Shown: positions 51,734-59,262 of the stretch, piece by piece
How the letters are laid out: the number at the start of each line of letters is the position of its first letter
Numbering within the stretch: position 1 is the first letter of the stretch
Assembly: GCF_000725285.1 (NCBI RefSeq)
Contig: NZ_CP007161.1
Span: forward strand, 1,039,911-1,103,910
Direction: 5' to 3'
Source of the DNA: Virgibacillus sp. SK37
GTDB taxonomy: Bacteria; Bacillota; Bacilli; Bacillales; Amphibacillaceae
Length of the DNA: 64,000 bases
Notes under the pieces: generated by a model
Database searches by the model: none
Told to the model about the DNA's origin: nothing
What the model saw: the letters and a program-made list of their open reading frames with translations, nothing else
Position numbers and translations under genes: made by a program

Positions 51734-53128
51734 ATGATGGTGAAAAAGCTTATTTTGTTCTTACTTCTGTTTATCTGGATGACTGGCTGTGGTGGGGAAG
51801 ATCTTGTAAAAGATGAAGACACAGAAACAGCGCAATCGAAAGAAATGAAGAAGGACATGGATGAAAAAACAGAGGAGGCATCGGAAGCAGAGAACGTAGA
51901 TGATGAAGATGGGGCTGGAAAAAACGATCTTGGAGAAATGAAAGTGGAGCTGTCTGGTAAAGCAAGCATTAAAGAAGAGAGTGTTACCATCGATGGAGAA
52001 AGTAATCTTCTTCCAGGAACGTTCATTTATTCGAGTGGTGTGACTGATAGTGGATTTGCTTCATCCAATTTTATTAGTAAGGCAGAAGTCCAGCAAGATG
52101 GAAGCTTTACCTTTGAGTTTGATGGAATAAGTAAAAGTACCACAGTGAAATTGAAATTATATAATACAAAAGATGAAACAAAGAAGCATTATGGGGAGAA
52201 TTTGGAAAAAATTACTGGACCTCAAAAATATAAAACGGAAAATCATGGAGAGTTCGAAGTAAAAACAGAGTTTTATATTAATACAGACTTGCCAATGCCG
52301 TACACCATTCCAATCGAAATTCCAGAATGGGAGGAAAAACCGGACGATTATGGGGACCCAGGTGTCTGGATGAAAGCAGAAGTAGACAGCGATCATCGCT
52401 ACTTATATTTTCATGGGGAAAGCAATTTAGTAGAAGGTACGCAGGTTGGGGGAAATTTGCGGAAAGCATCAGGAATTATCGATGCATTTTCATTTGGACA
52501 TACGCGAGTGAATCCAGACGGTACCTTTGAATTACGCGTACCATATCACCAGCTCAAACAGGGTATGTATATGCCAATCCAGGTCGAACCGGACAGAAAC
52601 AGCTGGGATAATTTTGTGTCAGCATATGGAGAACAAGGAGAAAAGTGGAAAGGTAACCTCGTTAAGAACGATAAAGATGTAAATTATTTGGAATACATAG
52701 TAGAGATTGATGCACCTGATTTTGATCCAGCAGAGGATGTAGGATTAACTGTCGATGAAGAGGAAATTAAAATGCAGATGCCAGATCATTTATTATTTGA
52801 TTTTGATAAAAGTGAATTAAAAGAAGAAGCAAAGAAAACCTTGGATAAAGTCATTCAGGATTTACAGGAGTTAGAGGAAGGAACAAACATTCAGATTAAT
52901 GGACATACCGATAATGTAGGCGATGCAGATTATAATCAAGAGCTGTCGAAAGAGCGGGCAGATGCTGTGTGGATCTATTTGAAAAAGAATGGGAAGCTGG
53001 ATGGACTTCGTGTTGAAAAACAAGGGTATGGGGATACTCAGCCAATTGCTTCCAACAAAGATGAAGACGGCCAGAAGAAGAACCGCCGTGTAGAAATTGT
53101 AATAAATCCAAAGGAAACCGACTCTTAA
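51734..53128 (+). CDS. Lipoprotein with C-terminal OmpA-like domain
   Basis: A 464-residue lipoprotein: signal peptide with lipobox MTGC, an acidic Glu/Asp/Lys-rich linker to about residue 65, two related beta-domains (each with GESNLxxGT, near residues 82 and 222), and a C-terminal OmpA/MotB peptidoglycan-binding domain (about 350-460) with LLFDFDKSELKEEA, INGHTDNVGDADYN and the RADAV-RVEI segments. It would tie membrane and cell wall. It is 27 bases after the helper gene. RBS AAAGGAGG; ATG 51734, ATG 51737 and GTG 51740 are all possible. Confidence 0.8.
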   Translation: MMVKKLILFLLLFIWMTGCGGEDLVKDEDTETAQSKEMKKDMDEKTEEASEAENVDDEDGAGKNDLGEMKVELSGKASIKEESVTIDGESNLLPGTFIYSSGVTDSGFASSNFISKAEVQQDGSFTFEFDGISKSTTVKLKLYNTKDETKKHYGENLEKITGPQKYKTENHGEFEVKTEFYINTDLPMPYTIPIEIPEWEEKPDDYGDPGVWMKAEVDSDHRYLYFHGESNLVEGTQVGGNLRKASGIIDAFSFGHTRVNPDGTFELRVPYHQLKQGMYMPIQVEPDRNSWDNFVSAYGEQGEKWKGNLVKNDKDVNYLEYIVEIDAPDFDPAEDVGLTVDEEEIKMQMPDHLLFDFDKSELKEEAKKTLDKVIQDLQELEEGTNIQINGHTDNVGDADYNQELSKERADAVWIYLKKNGKLDGLRVEKQGYGDTQPIASNKDEDGQKKNRRVEIVINPKETDS

Positions 53129-53151
53129 GGGAGTTGGTTTTTCTTTTTAGG
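53118..53151 (+). terminator. Terminator after the OmpA-domain lipoprotein
   Basis: Stem CCGACTC / GAGTTGG followed by TTTTTC; it overlaps the stop codon. Confidence 0.7.
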
Positions 53152-53192
53152 AAATGATTCTGGTAAATATAAACTTTATGAAGGAAAAAGGT

Positions 53193-53218
53193 GTTTAATC
53201 TTTTGAAGAAGCGGATAC
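53193..53218 (+). promoter_or_regulatory. SigB-like promoter
   Basis: GTTTAA (53193-53198), 14-base spacer, GGATAC (53213-53218; consensus GGGTAT). It precedes two genes of general-stress type. Confidence 0.6.
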
Positions 53219-53274
53219 ATACTCACTAGAATGACATCATCTTTCAAAATAAATTTTTACGGAGGTGGATGAAA

Positions 53275-53454
53275 ATGGCAGACACAAAGTTCAAAACAGG
53301 TGAAAATGCACCGGAAAGCGGTAAGTATAAAGTGGATAGCTTGGTGAATGGAGGCTCCTCAAGCAATGACAACACAACCATTGATATGGAACAGGGAGAG
53401 CAATTTCCTCCATCACCTTCTTCAAATGAAGCTGCATATTGGGTAAAAGCTTAA
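53275..53454 (+). CDS. YjzC-like small protein
   Basis: A 59-residue protein related to YjzC: KFKTGENAPESGKYKVD near the start and MEQGEQFPPSPSS near the end match the KxGExAPESGxY and GExFPP motifs of the family. Function unknown. ATG 53275 is seven bases after GGAGGTG; ATG 53269 lies too near. A SigB-like promoter upstream suggests stress control. Confidence 0.65.
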   Translation: MADTKFKTGENAPESGKYKVDSLVNGGSSSNDNTTIDMEQGEQFPPSPSSNEAAYWVKA

Positions 53455-53546
53455 CATGTTTTAAGAAATTTGTATGTTTTGTAGATAAATCACCGTGGAA
53501 TTAAGATAGTATAAGCCACACATAAACTAGAAAGGAGCTGCTTAGA

Positions 53547-53954
53547 ATGGCTAATAACAACAAGAAGAATAACAAAATGAGTGTAGAAGAAGCAGGTAAA
53601 AAAGGTGGACAGACTACAGCACGTAATCATGACCAGGAATTTTATGAGGAAATCGGCCAAAAAGGCGGAAATACAACTTCTCAGAAACATGATAAAGAAT
53701 TTTACAAGGATATAGGTAAAAAAGGCGGAGAGACTACTTCCAAGAATCATGATCAGGAATTTTATGAAGAGATTGGTCAAAAAGGTGGAGAGACCACTTC
53801 ACAGAACCATGATCAAGAGTTTTATGAAGAGATTGGCCAAAAAGGCGGAGAAACAACCTCAAAGAACCATGATCAGGAATTCTATGAAGAGATCGGTCAA
53901 AAAGGTGGCAACGTGCGAGGTCGCCAACAACAAAAGAATAACAAAAATAATTAA
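53547..53954 (+). CDS. gsiB: KGG-repeat stress protein, GsiB/LEA-like
   Basis: A 135-residue, very hydrophilic protein made of five full and one partial 20-residue repeats with the core G(K/Q)KGGxTTxxxHDxEFYxxI. KGG repeats are the hallmark of GsiB and plant Em/LEA group 1 proteins, associated with desiccation and osmotic tolerance. Repeats are also near-identical at DNA level (60-bp period, 53595-53910), so copy number may vary between strains. RBS AAAGGAG. No SigB promoter of its own was found; read-through from 53193 is possible. Confidence 0.85.
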   Translation: MANNNKKNNKMSVEEAGKKGGQTTARNHDQEFYEEIGQKGGNTTSQKHDKEFYKDIGKKGGETTSKNHDQEFYEEIGQKGGETTSQNHDQEFYEEIGQKGGETTSKNHDQEFYEEIGQKGGNVRGRQQQKNNKNN

Positions 53955-53976
53955 TTCTTTCAACCATTAAACATGA

Positions 53977-54012
53977 AAAAAGGAAAAGGTGCTGCTCCTT
54001 TTCCTTTTTTGT
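53977..54012 (+). terminator. Terminator of gsiB
   Basis: Stem AAAAAGGAAAAGG / CCTTTTCCTTTTT with T-run. Confidence 0.8.
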
Positions 54013-54019
54013 GTTTAAA

Positions 54020-54150
54020 TGAGAGAACCAAGTTTTAAGTGAGAGACATGCAATCTCATTTGAGAGAGAAGTGTGGAAGATGAGAGAGCCATGCCTCAAA
54101 ATGAGAGAGCACGCTCCAAGATGAGAGAGCCATGCCTCAAAATGAGAGAG
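54020..54150 (+). repeat. Phased array, TGAGAGA type, 20/21-bp spacing
   Basis: Seven TGAGAGA units start at 54020, 54040, 54061, 54081, 54102, 54122 and 54143: steps 20, 21, 20, 21, 20, 21. Spacers alternate as GCCATGCCTCAAAA and GCACGCTCCAAGA, a 41-base higher-order repeat. It lies between the convergent gsiB and ABC-F genes. Confidence 0.88.
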
Positions 54151-54235
54151 CAGGTCCTCGAGTTAGGAGCCCCCATCCCTAGCCAAAGGATAGCCAAATT
54201 TTCCATGGGTCAGGAGAACCGTCCCCTAGTCCCAG

Positions 54236-55792
54236 TTAAAATACTTTCGTTGTCCAATTTTCCCCGTTCCATACTTCTGTTACGATATCTTCATAAAAAT
54301 GCGGTTCGTGGGAGATTAAGAGCACACTGCCTTTGTACTCCTTTAGTGCCCGTTTTAGTTCTTCTTTCGCATCCTGGTCTAAATGGTTGGTCGGTTCGTC
54401 TAATACGAGTAAATTGGTTTCCATGTTAATCAGTTTACAGAGACGAACCTTTGCTTTTTCGCCACCACTTAACACTTTCACCTTACTTTCAATATGCTTC
54501 GTAGTCAGTCCACAACGAGCTAAAGCTGCTCGGACTTCATACTGATTCATATGAGGAAATTCGTCCCAAATCTCTTCTAGACAGGATTTGTTGCTGTCTG
54601 TTTTCATTTCCTGTTCAAAATAACCAATAGACAGATGTTCCCCCAGCTCTACAGTTCCACTGAGTGCAGGAATTTCACCCAAAATACTTTTTAGAAGCGT
54701 TGTTTTTCCAATTCCATTGGCGCCAGAAAGGGCTACTTTCTGTCCACGTTCCATGCTAAGGTTTAATTTATTCGAAAGTGGTTCATCATATCCGATGACC
54801 AAATCCTTCGTCTCAAATAAATACTTGCCTGGTGTGCGTGCCTGTTTAAACTCAAATTTCGGTTTCGGCTTTTCTGCATCTAATTCGATGACATCCATTT
54901 TATCGAGTTTTTTCTGGCGGGACATGGCCATTTTGCTTGTAGCTGCATTTGCTTTATTTCTGGCAACAAAATCCTTCAGATTGGCAATTTCCTTCTGTTG
55001 CTTTTTGTATGCTGCTTCCATTTGTTGCTTTTTCATTTCATAAACACGTAAGAATTCATCATAATCGCCTGGGTACCTGGTGATTTGCTGGTTTTCCATA
55101 TGATAAATTAAATTAATAACACTATTTAAAAAAGGAATATCATGGGAAATAAGAATGAAAGCATGCTCGTATGCTATGAGATAATTTCGTAGCCATTCAA
55201 TATGCTCAACATCCAGGTAGTTAGTTGGTTCATCAAGTAGAAGAATATCTGGCTTTTCCAAAAGAAGCTTAGCAAGCAATACTTTGGTTCGTTGCCCTCC
55301 ACTTAAATCGTGCACATCACGTTCCAAGCCGAAATCGTCAAGCCCTAGTCCGTTGGCAACTTCCTCGACCTTTGCATCAATGATATAAAAATCATTGTTC
55401 GTAAGTGCATCCTGGATTCTGCCTGTCTCTTCTAATATCTCTTCCAATTTCTCAGGTTCAACTTCTGCCATTTTTCCGAAAAGCGTATTCATCTCTGTTT
55501 CCATATCATACAAATACTGAAATGCAGTTCGCAAAACATCACGTATGGTCATGCCTTGTTTCAAAGCAGCATGCTGATCCAAATAACCAACCCGGACATG
55601 CTTTGCCCAGCTAACGGTTCCGGCATCTGGCTCCAATTTTTTAGTAATAATGTTCATAAAAGTGGATTTACCTTCGCCATTGGCACCGATTAATCCAATA
55701 TGTTCTCCTTGCAATAAACGAAAAGACACATCATCGAAAATTGCTCGATCTCCGAATCCATGGCTTAAATTATTCACTGTTAATAAACTCAT
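54236..55792 (-). CDS. yfmM: ABC-F family ATPase
   Basis: A 518-residue soluble protein with two ABC domains and no membrane part. The first has GANGEGKST, LSGGQRTK and ILLLDEPTNYLD; the second GANGIGKTT, LSGGEKAK and LLVLDEPTNHLD; between them is the charged linker (about residues 240-310) that reaches into the ribosome in ABC-F proteins. Sequence and length resemble B. subtilis YfmM, and a YfmJ-like gene lies nearby at 59263. ABC-F proteins act on stalled or drug-bound ribosomes; the specific role is not known here. Confidence 0.88.
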   Translation of the reverse strand: MSLLTVNNLSHGFGDRAIFDDVSFRLLQGEHIGLIGANGEGKSTFMNIITKKLEPDAGTVSWAKHVRVGYLDQHAALKQGMTIRDVLRTAFQYLYDMETEMNTLFGKMAEVEPEKLEEILEETGRIQDALTNNDFYIIDAKVEEVANGLGLDDFGLERDVHDLSGGQRTKVLLAKLLLEKPDILLLDEPTNYLDVEHIEWLRNYLIAYEHAFILISHDIPFLNSVINLIYHMENQQITRYPGDYDEFLRVYEMKKQQMEAAYKKQQKEIANLKDFVARNKANAATSKMAMSRQKKLDKMDVIELDAEKPKPKFEFKQARTPGKYLFETKDLVIGYDEPLSNKLNLSMERGQKVALSGANGIGKTTLLKSILGEIPALSGTVELGEHLSIGYFEQEMKTDSNKSCLEEIWDEFPHMNQYEVRAALARCGLTTKHIESKVKVLSGGEKAKVRLCKLINMETNLLVLDEPTNHLDQDAKEELKRALKEYKGSVLLISHEPHFYEDIVTEVWNGENWTTKVF

Positions 55793-55998
55793 CGTTCAAA
55801 CACCTTTTCTTTTTAAATTCATCTTATCTATTATAAAGGTCATCGCATAAAAAGGATAGGGAAGAATCTGAAGTAAATATAGGTTGTAACTTTTGTGATT
55901 TTAGAATTTGCTGTTTTAGAGCTAGATTACGGATGACAAACTTGGAAATATAATACAGAACAACTGTATAGTGTAAGTTACTATGGCTATGGTAATTA

Positions 55999-56532
55999 TT
56001 AGGATCGGAGAAACTCCCTTTTTAACATTCCCATTAGGATGATATCATGCCATTCTCCGTTTCGATATAATGCTTCGCGAGATTTGCCTTCTTCGACAAA
56101 ACCAAGTTTTGTGTACAATTGAACTGCTCTTGTGTTGAAAGAAAAAACTTGTAAGGAAACCCGATGCAGATTTAATTCTTGGAAAGCATAGGTGAGTAGT
56201 AATTGTAGAGCCTCTTTTCCATAGCCTTTCCCCCAATAATTCTTTTCACCGATATCAATAATACATTCCGCATCTCGATTTTTTAAATCAAGGTTAATGA
56301 GCGAAGTGACGCCGATTGGAGTTTGTTGCGTTCTTTCCATAATAATATAGCTCTTGGAGGAACTGGAATCGAGCATGCGAATCTCTACAAAGTCACTTGT
56401 CTCCTTGAATGAATATGTATCCAAAAATAAACTCGTGGAGTTCATCACATCCATATCCATTCTCCATGTATGGTACTGTTCCGTATCACTTTTTTCCATT
56501 TTGCGCAGATACACTCTTTCTGAAGAAAACAT
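55999..56532 (-). CDS. GNAT acetyltransferase, RimJ/RimL-like
   Basis: A 177-residue GNAT protein: RVYLRKMEKSDTEQYHTW start, DIGEKNYWGKGYGKEALQLLL acetyl-CoA loop, LHRVSLQVFSFNTRAVQLYTKLGF signature. These are typical of RimJ/RimL/SpeG-like enzymes. RBS AAGGAGG. Substrate unknown. Confidence 0.85.
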   Translation of the reverse strand: MFSSERVYLRKMEKSDTEQYHTWRMDMDVMNSTSLFLDTYSFKETSDFVEIRMLDSSSSKSYIIMERTQQTPIGVTSLINLDLKNRDAECIIDIGEKNYWGKGYGKEALQLLLTYAFQELNLHRVSLQVFSFNTRAVQLYTKLGFVEEGKSREALYRNGEWHDIILMGMLKREFLRS

Positions 56533-56591
56533 AGGTTTGCCTCCTTAAATGGCTTTTATAGTTTGGAATTTATCTGGTCGGGGGATTGGCA

Positions 56592-56850
56592 GTCTCGGGC
56601 GGCGGGTAGCCTGTCGCGGCTGGGATGTTTCTAGTCTCGGTAAGGCTGCATGCTGTCGCGGCTGGGATGTTTCTAGTCTCGGTAAGGCTGTCTGCTGTCG
56701 CGGCTGGGATGTTTCTAGTCTCGGTAAGGCTGTCTGCTGTCGCGGTTGAGAAGCCAGCTGTCTCGGTAGGTGAGTTACTAGTCTCGCATAGATCATGACA
56801 TGTCGCGGATCATCTGATTCCAGTCTCGGTAGGTGGGTTTTCTGTTGAGA
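56592..56850 (+). repeat. 21-bp phased array with alternating GTCTCGG and GTCGCGG
   Basis: Thirteen units start at 56592 and then every 21 bases exactly to 56844 (the last is degenerate, GTTGAGA). The first nine alternate strictly GTCTCGG / GTCGCGG. Together with their spacers they make a 42-base repeat, three times nearly perfect between 56613 and 56738. It fills the gap between two minus-strand genes. An 83-codon minus frame at 56545-56796 runs through it because 21 is a multiple of three; it is not a gene. Confidence 0.9.
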
Positions 56851-56922
56851 CTTTTGTTTGGTAAGAGTGAACGACTACTTTCATAATGAAAATTGGGATA
56901 ATCCGGCATCTTTTTATTTAAG

Positions 56923-56962
56923 AATAAAGGATTACATATAGGCTTGTAATCCTTTATTTTTT
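56923..56962 (-). terminator. Terminator of the hypothetical gene at 56977
   Basis: Stem TAAAGGATTACA / TGTAATCCTTTA, flanked on both sides by A/T-runs. Confidence 0.7.
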
Positions 56963-56976
56963 AATGAGGTAAACCA

Positions 56977-57426
56977 TTAATCTTTTTTAGTAAAACCCTC
57001 TTGTTGCAGATAGTCTGCAGCACCATTGTAAGTTGGATAGGTTGCATCCAGCATATCACCTGCATAGATATCCCATGTTTCATATTCGTGTATCAAGGTA
57101 AGTGTATTCCCTTCTTTATCCGCCCAATTTTCGGTTAATGGTTCCTGTTCAGAAAGAGAAGAGATGGACTGTTGGATAATTTGGCGAAGTTCCTTTTCGC
57201 TAAAGTCGCGAATGTTTACCATTCCTTTCGTATCAGTGGGATAGATGTCGGTCATCTCTCCAGCATAAACAAATCCATTCCCATTTGGGTGTAATCGATA
57301 GACGACAATTTTTTTCTCCAATACACTTTCTTCATAATGAAAATTCACACGACCAAGCGACACATCATGCCGGATCAAGTCAGGAAATGATTCAATAATA
57401 GCTAGTTTTTCTTCAAATGTTAGCAT
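56977..57426 (-). CDS. Conserved hypothetical protein
   Basis: A 149-residue soluble protein; it starts LTFEEKLAIIESFPDLIRHDVSLGRVNFHYEES and contains WDIYAGDMLDATYPTYNGAADYL. The layout looks like a single compact alpha/beta domain found in Bacillaceae; I do not know its function. RBS GGAGGTAAC before ATG. Not in an operon. Confidence 0.65.
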   Translation of the reverse strand: MLTFEEKLAIIESFPDLIRHDVSLGRVNFHYEESVLEKKIVVYRLHPNGNGFVYAGEMTDIYPTDTKGMVNIRDFSEKELRQIIQQSISSLSEQEPLTENWADKEGNTLTLIHEYETWDIYAGDMLDATYPTYNGAADYLQQEGFTKKD

Positions 57427-57614
57427 GTTACCTCCAGATGTTAGTTATTTTTGTCCATTATAGCATTGGCTGATTAAAAATTACCAATGAAGAAGGGAAA
57501 GTATAATAATAACGGGTAATGTCAATAATTATGTGTAAGCTACTAAACAGGGGATTTATCCTCCATATATAGTTATTGATCTAAATAAGATTTAATATGA
57601 TTCGCTTAGGTTCT

Positions 57615-57722
57615 CCTTCGCTTGCCTTGCCGGCAAATATATCTTGGATGGTGGTTAGGTTGTCAAGCGGTTTTCTTTACTACTTAGCCACCATCCGAGA
57701 CAATAGATTAGGCAGGCGAAGG
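57615..57722 (-). other. Long stem-loop downstream of the transposase
   Basis: Nested inverted repeats: CCTTCGCTTGCCT (57615-57627) with AGGCAGGCGAAGG (57710-57722), and GGATGGTGGTTAG (57646-57658) with the sequence ending CACCATCC (57683-57696). It starts next to the transposase stop and may act as a terminator or barrier inside the element. Confidence 0.7.
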
Positions 57723-57725
57723 GTG

Positions 57726-58898
57726 CTACTCATTTAGTTGATATCTTTCTTTAAACATCTTTTGTAATTCTGTATAGGCAGATCTAAAAGTAGTATTTTT
57801 CCTGTTTTTCCAAGTTTCATTATAGTCAATAGAAACCAAATAGATGATCTTTTCGACAGCTTTTTCACTAGGTAGACTATTCATCGGTTTAAGCCTCTTT
57901 TTAATTTCTTTTATAGCTCTTTCGATTGTATTTGTTGTATATATTTGAGGTCGAATGATTGGTGGATAATCGTAAAACCGTAATAAGTCTGACAAGTCTT
58001 CTTCCCATGACTGAATTACCTTTGGATATATTTTTTTCCAATTCTGTTTAAATTTCTCGAAGTTTTCTAATGCTTGTTCTTTATCTTCCGCACGGTAAAC
58101 TGGTTTTAAATCTTCAAATAAATGTTCTTTATCTTTTACACGTACCATGGATTGAGTATTCCGTAATTTATGAACAACACAGCGCTGTACGTCAGCTTTA
58201 GGAAATACTTCTTTTAGCGCTGCGTCTAGTCCTGTTAGACCATCGAAAACGCCTAATAGAACTTCTTCTACACCACGATCGCGTAGTTTATATAACTGTT
58301 CTTTCCACACATTAGCACTTTCTTTACCGCCCACACGGAAATCAAGAATTTCCTTTTGTCCATCTTCATTCATCCCAATAATCATATAAATGACCTCGTT
58401 ATCTACATCCTGCCGGCGCAATTTAAAATAGGTCCCATCTAAATAAAGAACCGAATATCGTCTGGATAATGAACGTTTCTTCCAGCTTTCAATATCGTCT
58501 ACTACTACATCTGTAATATTACTTATGGTGGCTGCAGAATATTGGTCGCCTAATATTCTTTCAATAAATTGCCCCACTTCTCTCGTGCTGAAACCATGTT
58601 GGTACATATTGATAATAGTTTCTCCTAACCATTTTTCACGTCTTTCATAAGGACCAAAAACATGGGTTGTGTAATATCCCTCTCGATCTCTAGGGACAGA
58701 TAGGTTTATTCTTCCATACTTTGTATCTAAATTGCGTTGATAATAACCATTTTTACTACTATCTAATTCCGGATTTTCTACTTTAAAAAAGTTTTCTCTT
58801 TCCTCTTCCATAATTAATTCCAATTTTTCTTTTACAAAGCTTTGTACAAGGTTTTCTAAGTGATTAGAAAATAGATTTTCGGGTAGACTATTAGACAT
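57726..58898 (-). CDS. IS256-family transposase
   Basis: A 390-residue transposase of the Mutator/IS256 group, complete and uninterrupted. The DDE acids fit YLDGTYFKLRR (first Asp), LGVFDGLTGLD (second Asp) and NTIERAIKEIKKR (Glu). CVVHKLRNTQ before the second half is typical of the family. The ribosome site AAAGGATG lies inside a hairpin (58900-58954), which should hide it in transcripts that enter from outside. Confidence 0.95.
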   Translation of the reverse strand: MSNSLPENLFSNHLENLVQSFVKEKLELIMEEERENFFKVENPELDSSKNGYYQRNLDTKYGRINLSVPRDREGYYTTHVFGPYERREKWLGETIINMYQHGFSTREVGQFIERILGDQYSAATISNITDVVVDDIESWKKRSLSRRYSVLYLDGTYFKLRRQDVDNEVIYMIIGMNEDGQKEILDFRVGGKESANVWKEQLYKLRDRGVEEVLLGVFDGLTGLDAALKEVFPKADVQRCVVHKLRNTQSMVRVKDKEHLFEDLKPVYRAEDKEQALENFEKFKQNWKKIYPKVIQSWEEDLSDLLRFYDYPPIIRPQIYTTNTIERAIKEIKKRLKPMNSLPSEKAVEKIIYLVSIDYNETWKNRKNTTFRSAYTELQKMFKERYQLNE

Positions 58899-58899
58899 C

Positions 58900-58954
58900 G
58901 GTAGGTCATCCTTTCAATTAGTTATTGGACTAGCTATAAAGAGGATGTCCTACC
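58900..58954 (-). promoter_or_regulatory. Hairpin sequestering the transposase ribosome site
   Basis: GGTAGGTCATCC (58900-58911) and GGATGTCCTACC (58943-58954) pair with one mismatch. On the minus strand the ribosome site lies in one arm. A transcript starting inside the loop would escape this block, a known way insertion sequences limit read-through expression. Confidence 0.65.
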
Positions 58955-59036
58955 TATTTTTATTTAAACTTCTTTCTTACACAAAATATTGTACATCATC
59001 TAATAACGACAGGGAGAGGGTTAAGTGCCTGATAAA

Positions 59037-59166
59037 TGAGAGAACCACCCATGCAAATGAGAGAGCCGCCCAAAATATGAGAGACCTACCAGCTCAAATG
59101 AGAGAGCCGCCCAAAATATGAGAGACCCACCAACTCAAATGAGAGAAACACACAAAATATAAAAAC
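59037..59166 (+). repeat. Phased array, TGAGAGA type, 20/21-bp spacing
   Basis: TGAGAGA units start at 59037, 59058, 59078, 59099, 59119 and 59140, with a degenerate seventh at 59160: steps 21, 20, 21, 20, 21, 20. Spacers alternate GCCGCCCAAAATA and CCTACCAGCTCAAA, a 41-base higher-order repeat. It lies between the insertion sequence and the oxidoreductase promoter. Confidence 0.87.
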
Positions 59167-59262
59167 CCCCACTAAGCCAATATGATTAACTTTTTTCACT
59201 TCAGGGTACATTCTTTACGTAATATGTTAGGCTGAAAGTAAATACTTTAGGAGGTTATATAA

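Larger units (their letters stand above)
57515..59000 (-). mobile_element. Intact IS256-family insertion sequence
   Basis: A 1486-bp element. The ends are 25-base imperfect inverted repeats (57515-57539 and 58976-59000, 18 of 25 positions match, sharing TGTGTAAG at the inner side). Directly outside lies the 8-base duplication TAATAACG (57507-57514 and 59001-59008). One complete transposase gene is inside. Intact ends and a perfect duplication indicate a fairly recent insertion. It landed 36 bases from a TGAGAGA array. Confidence 0.92.
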
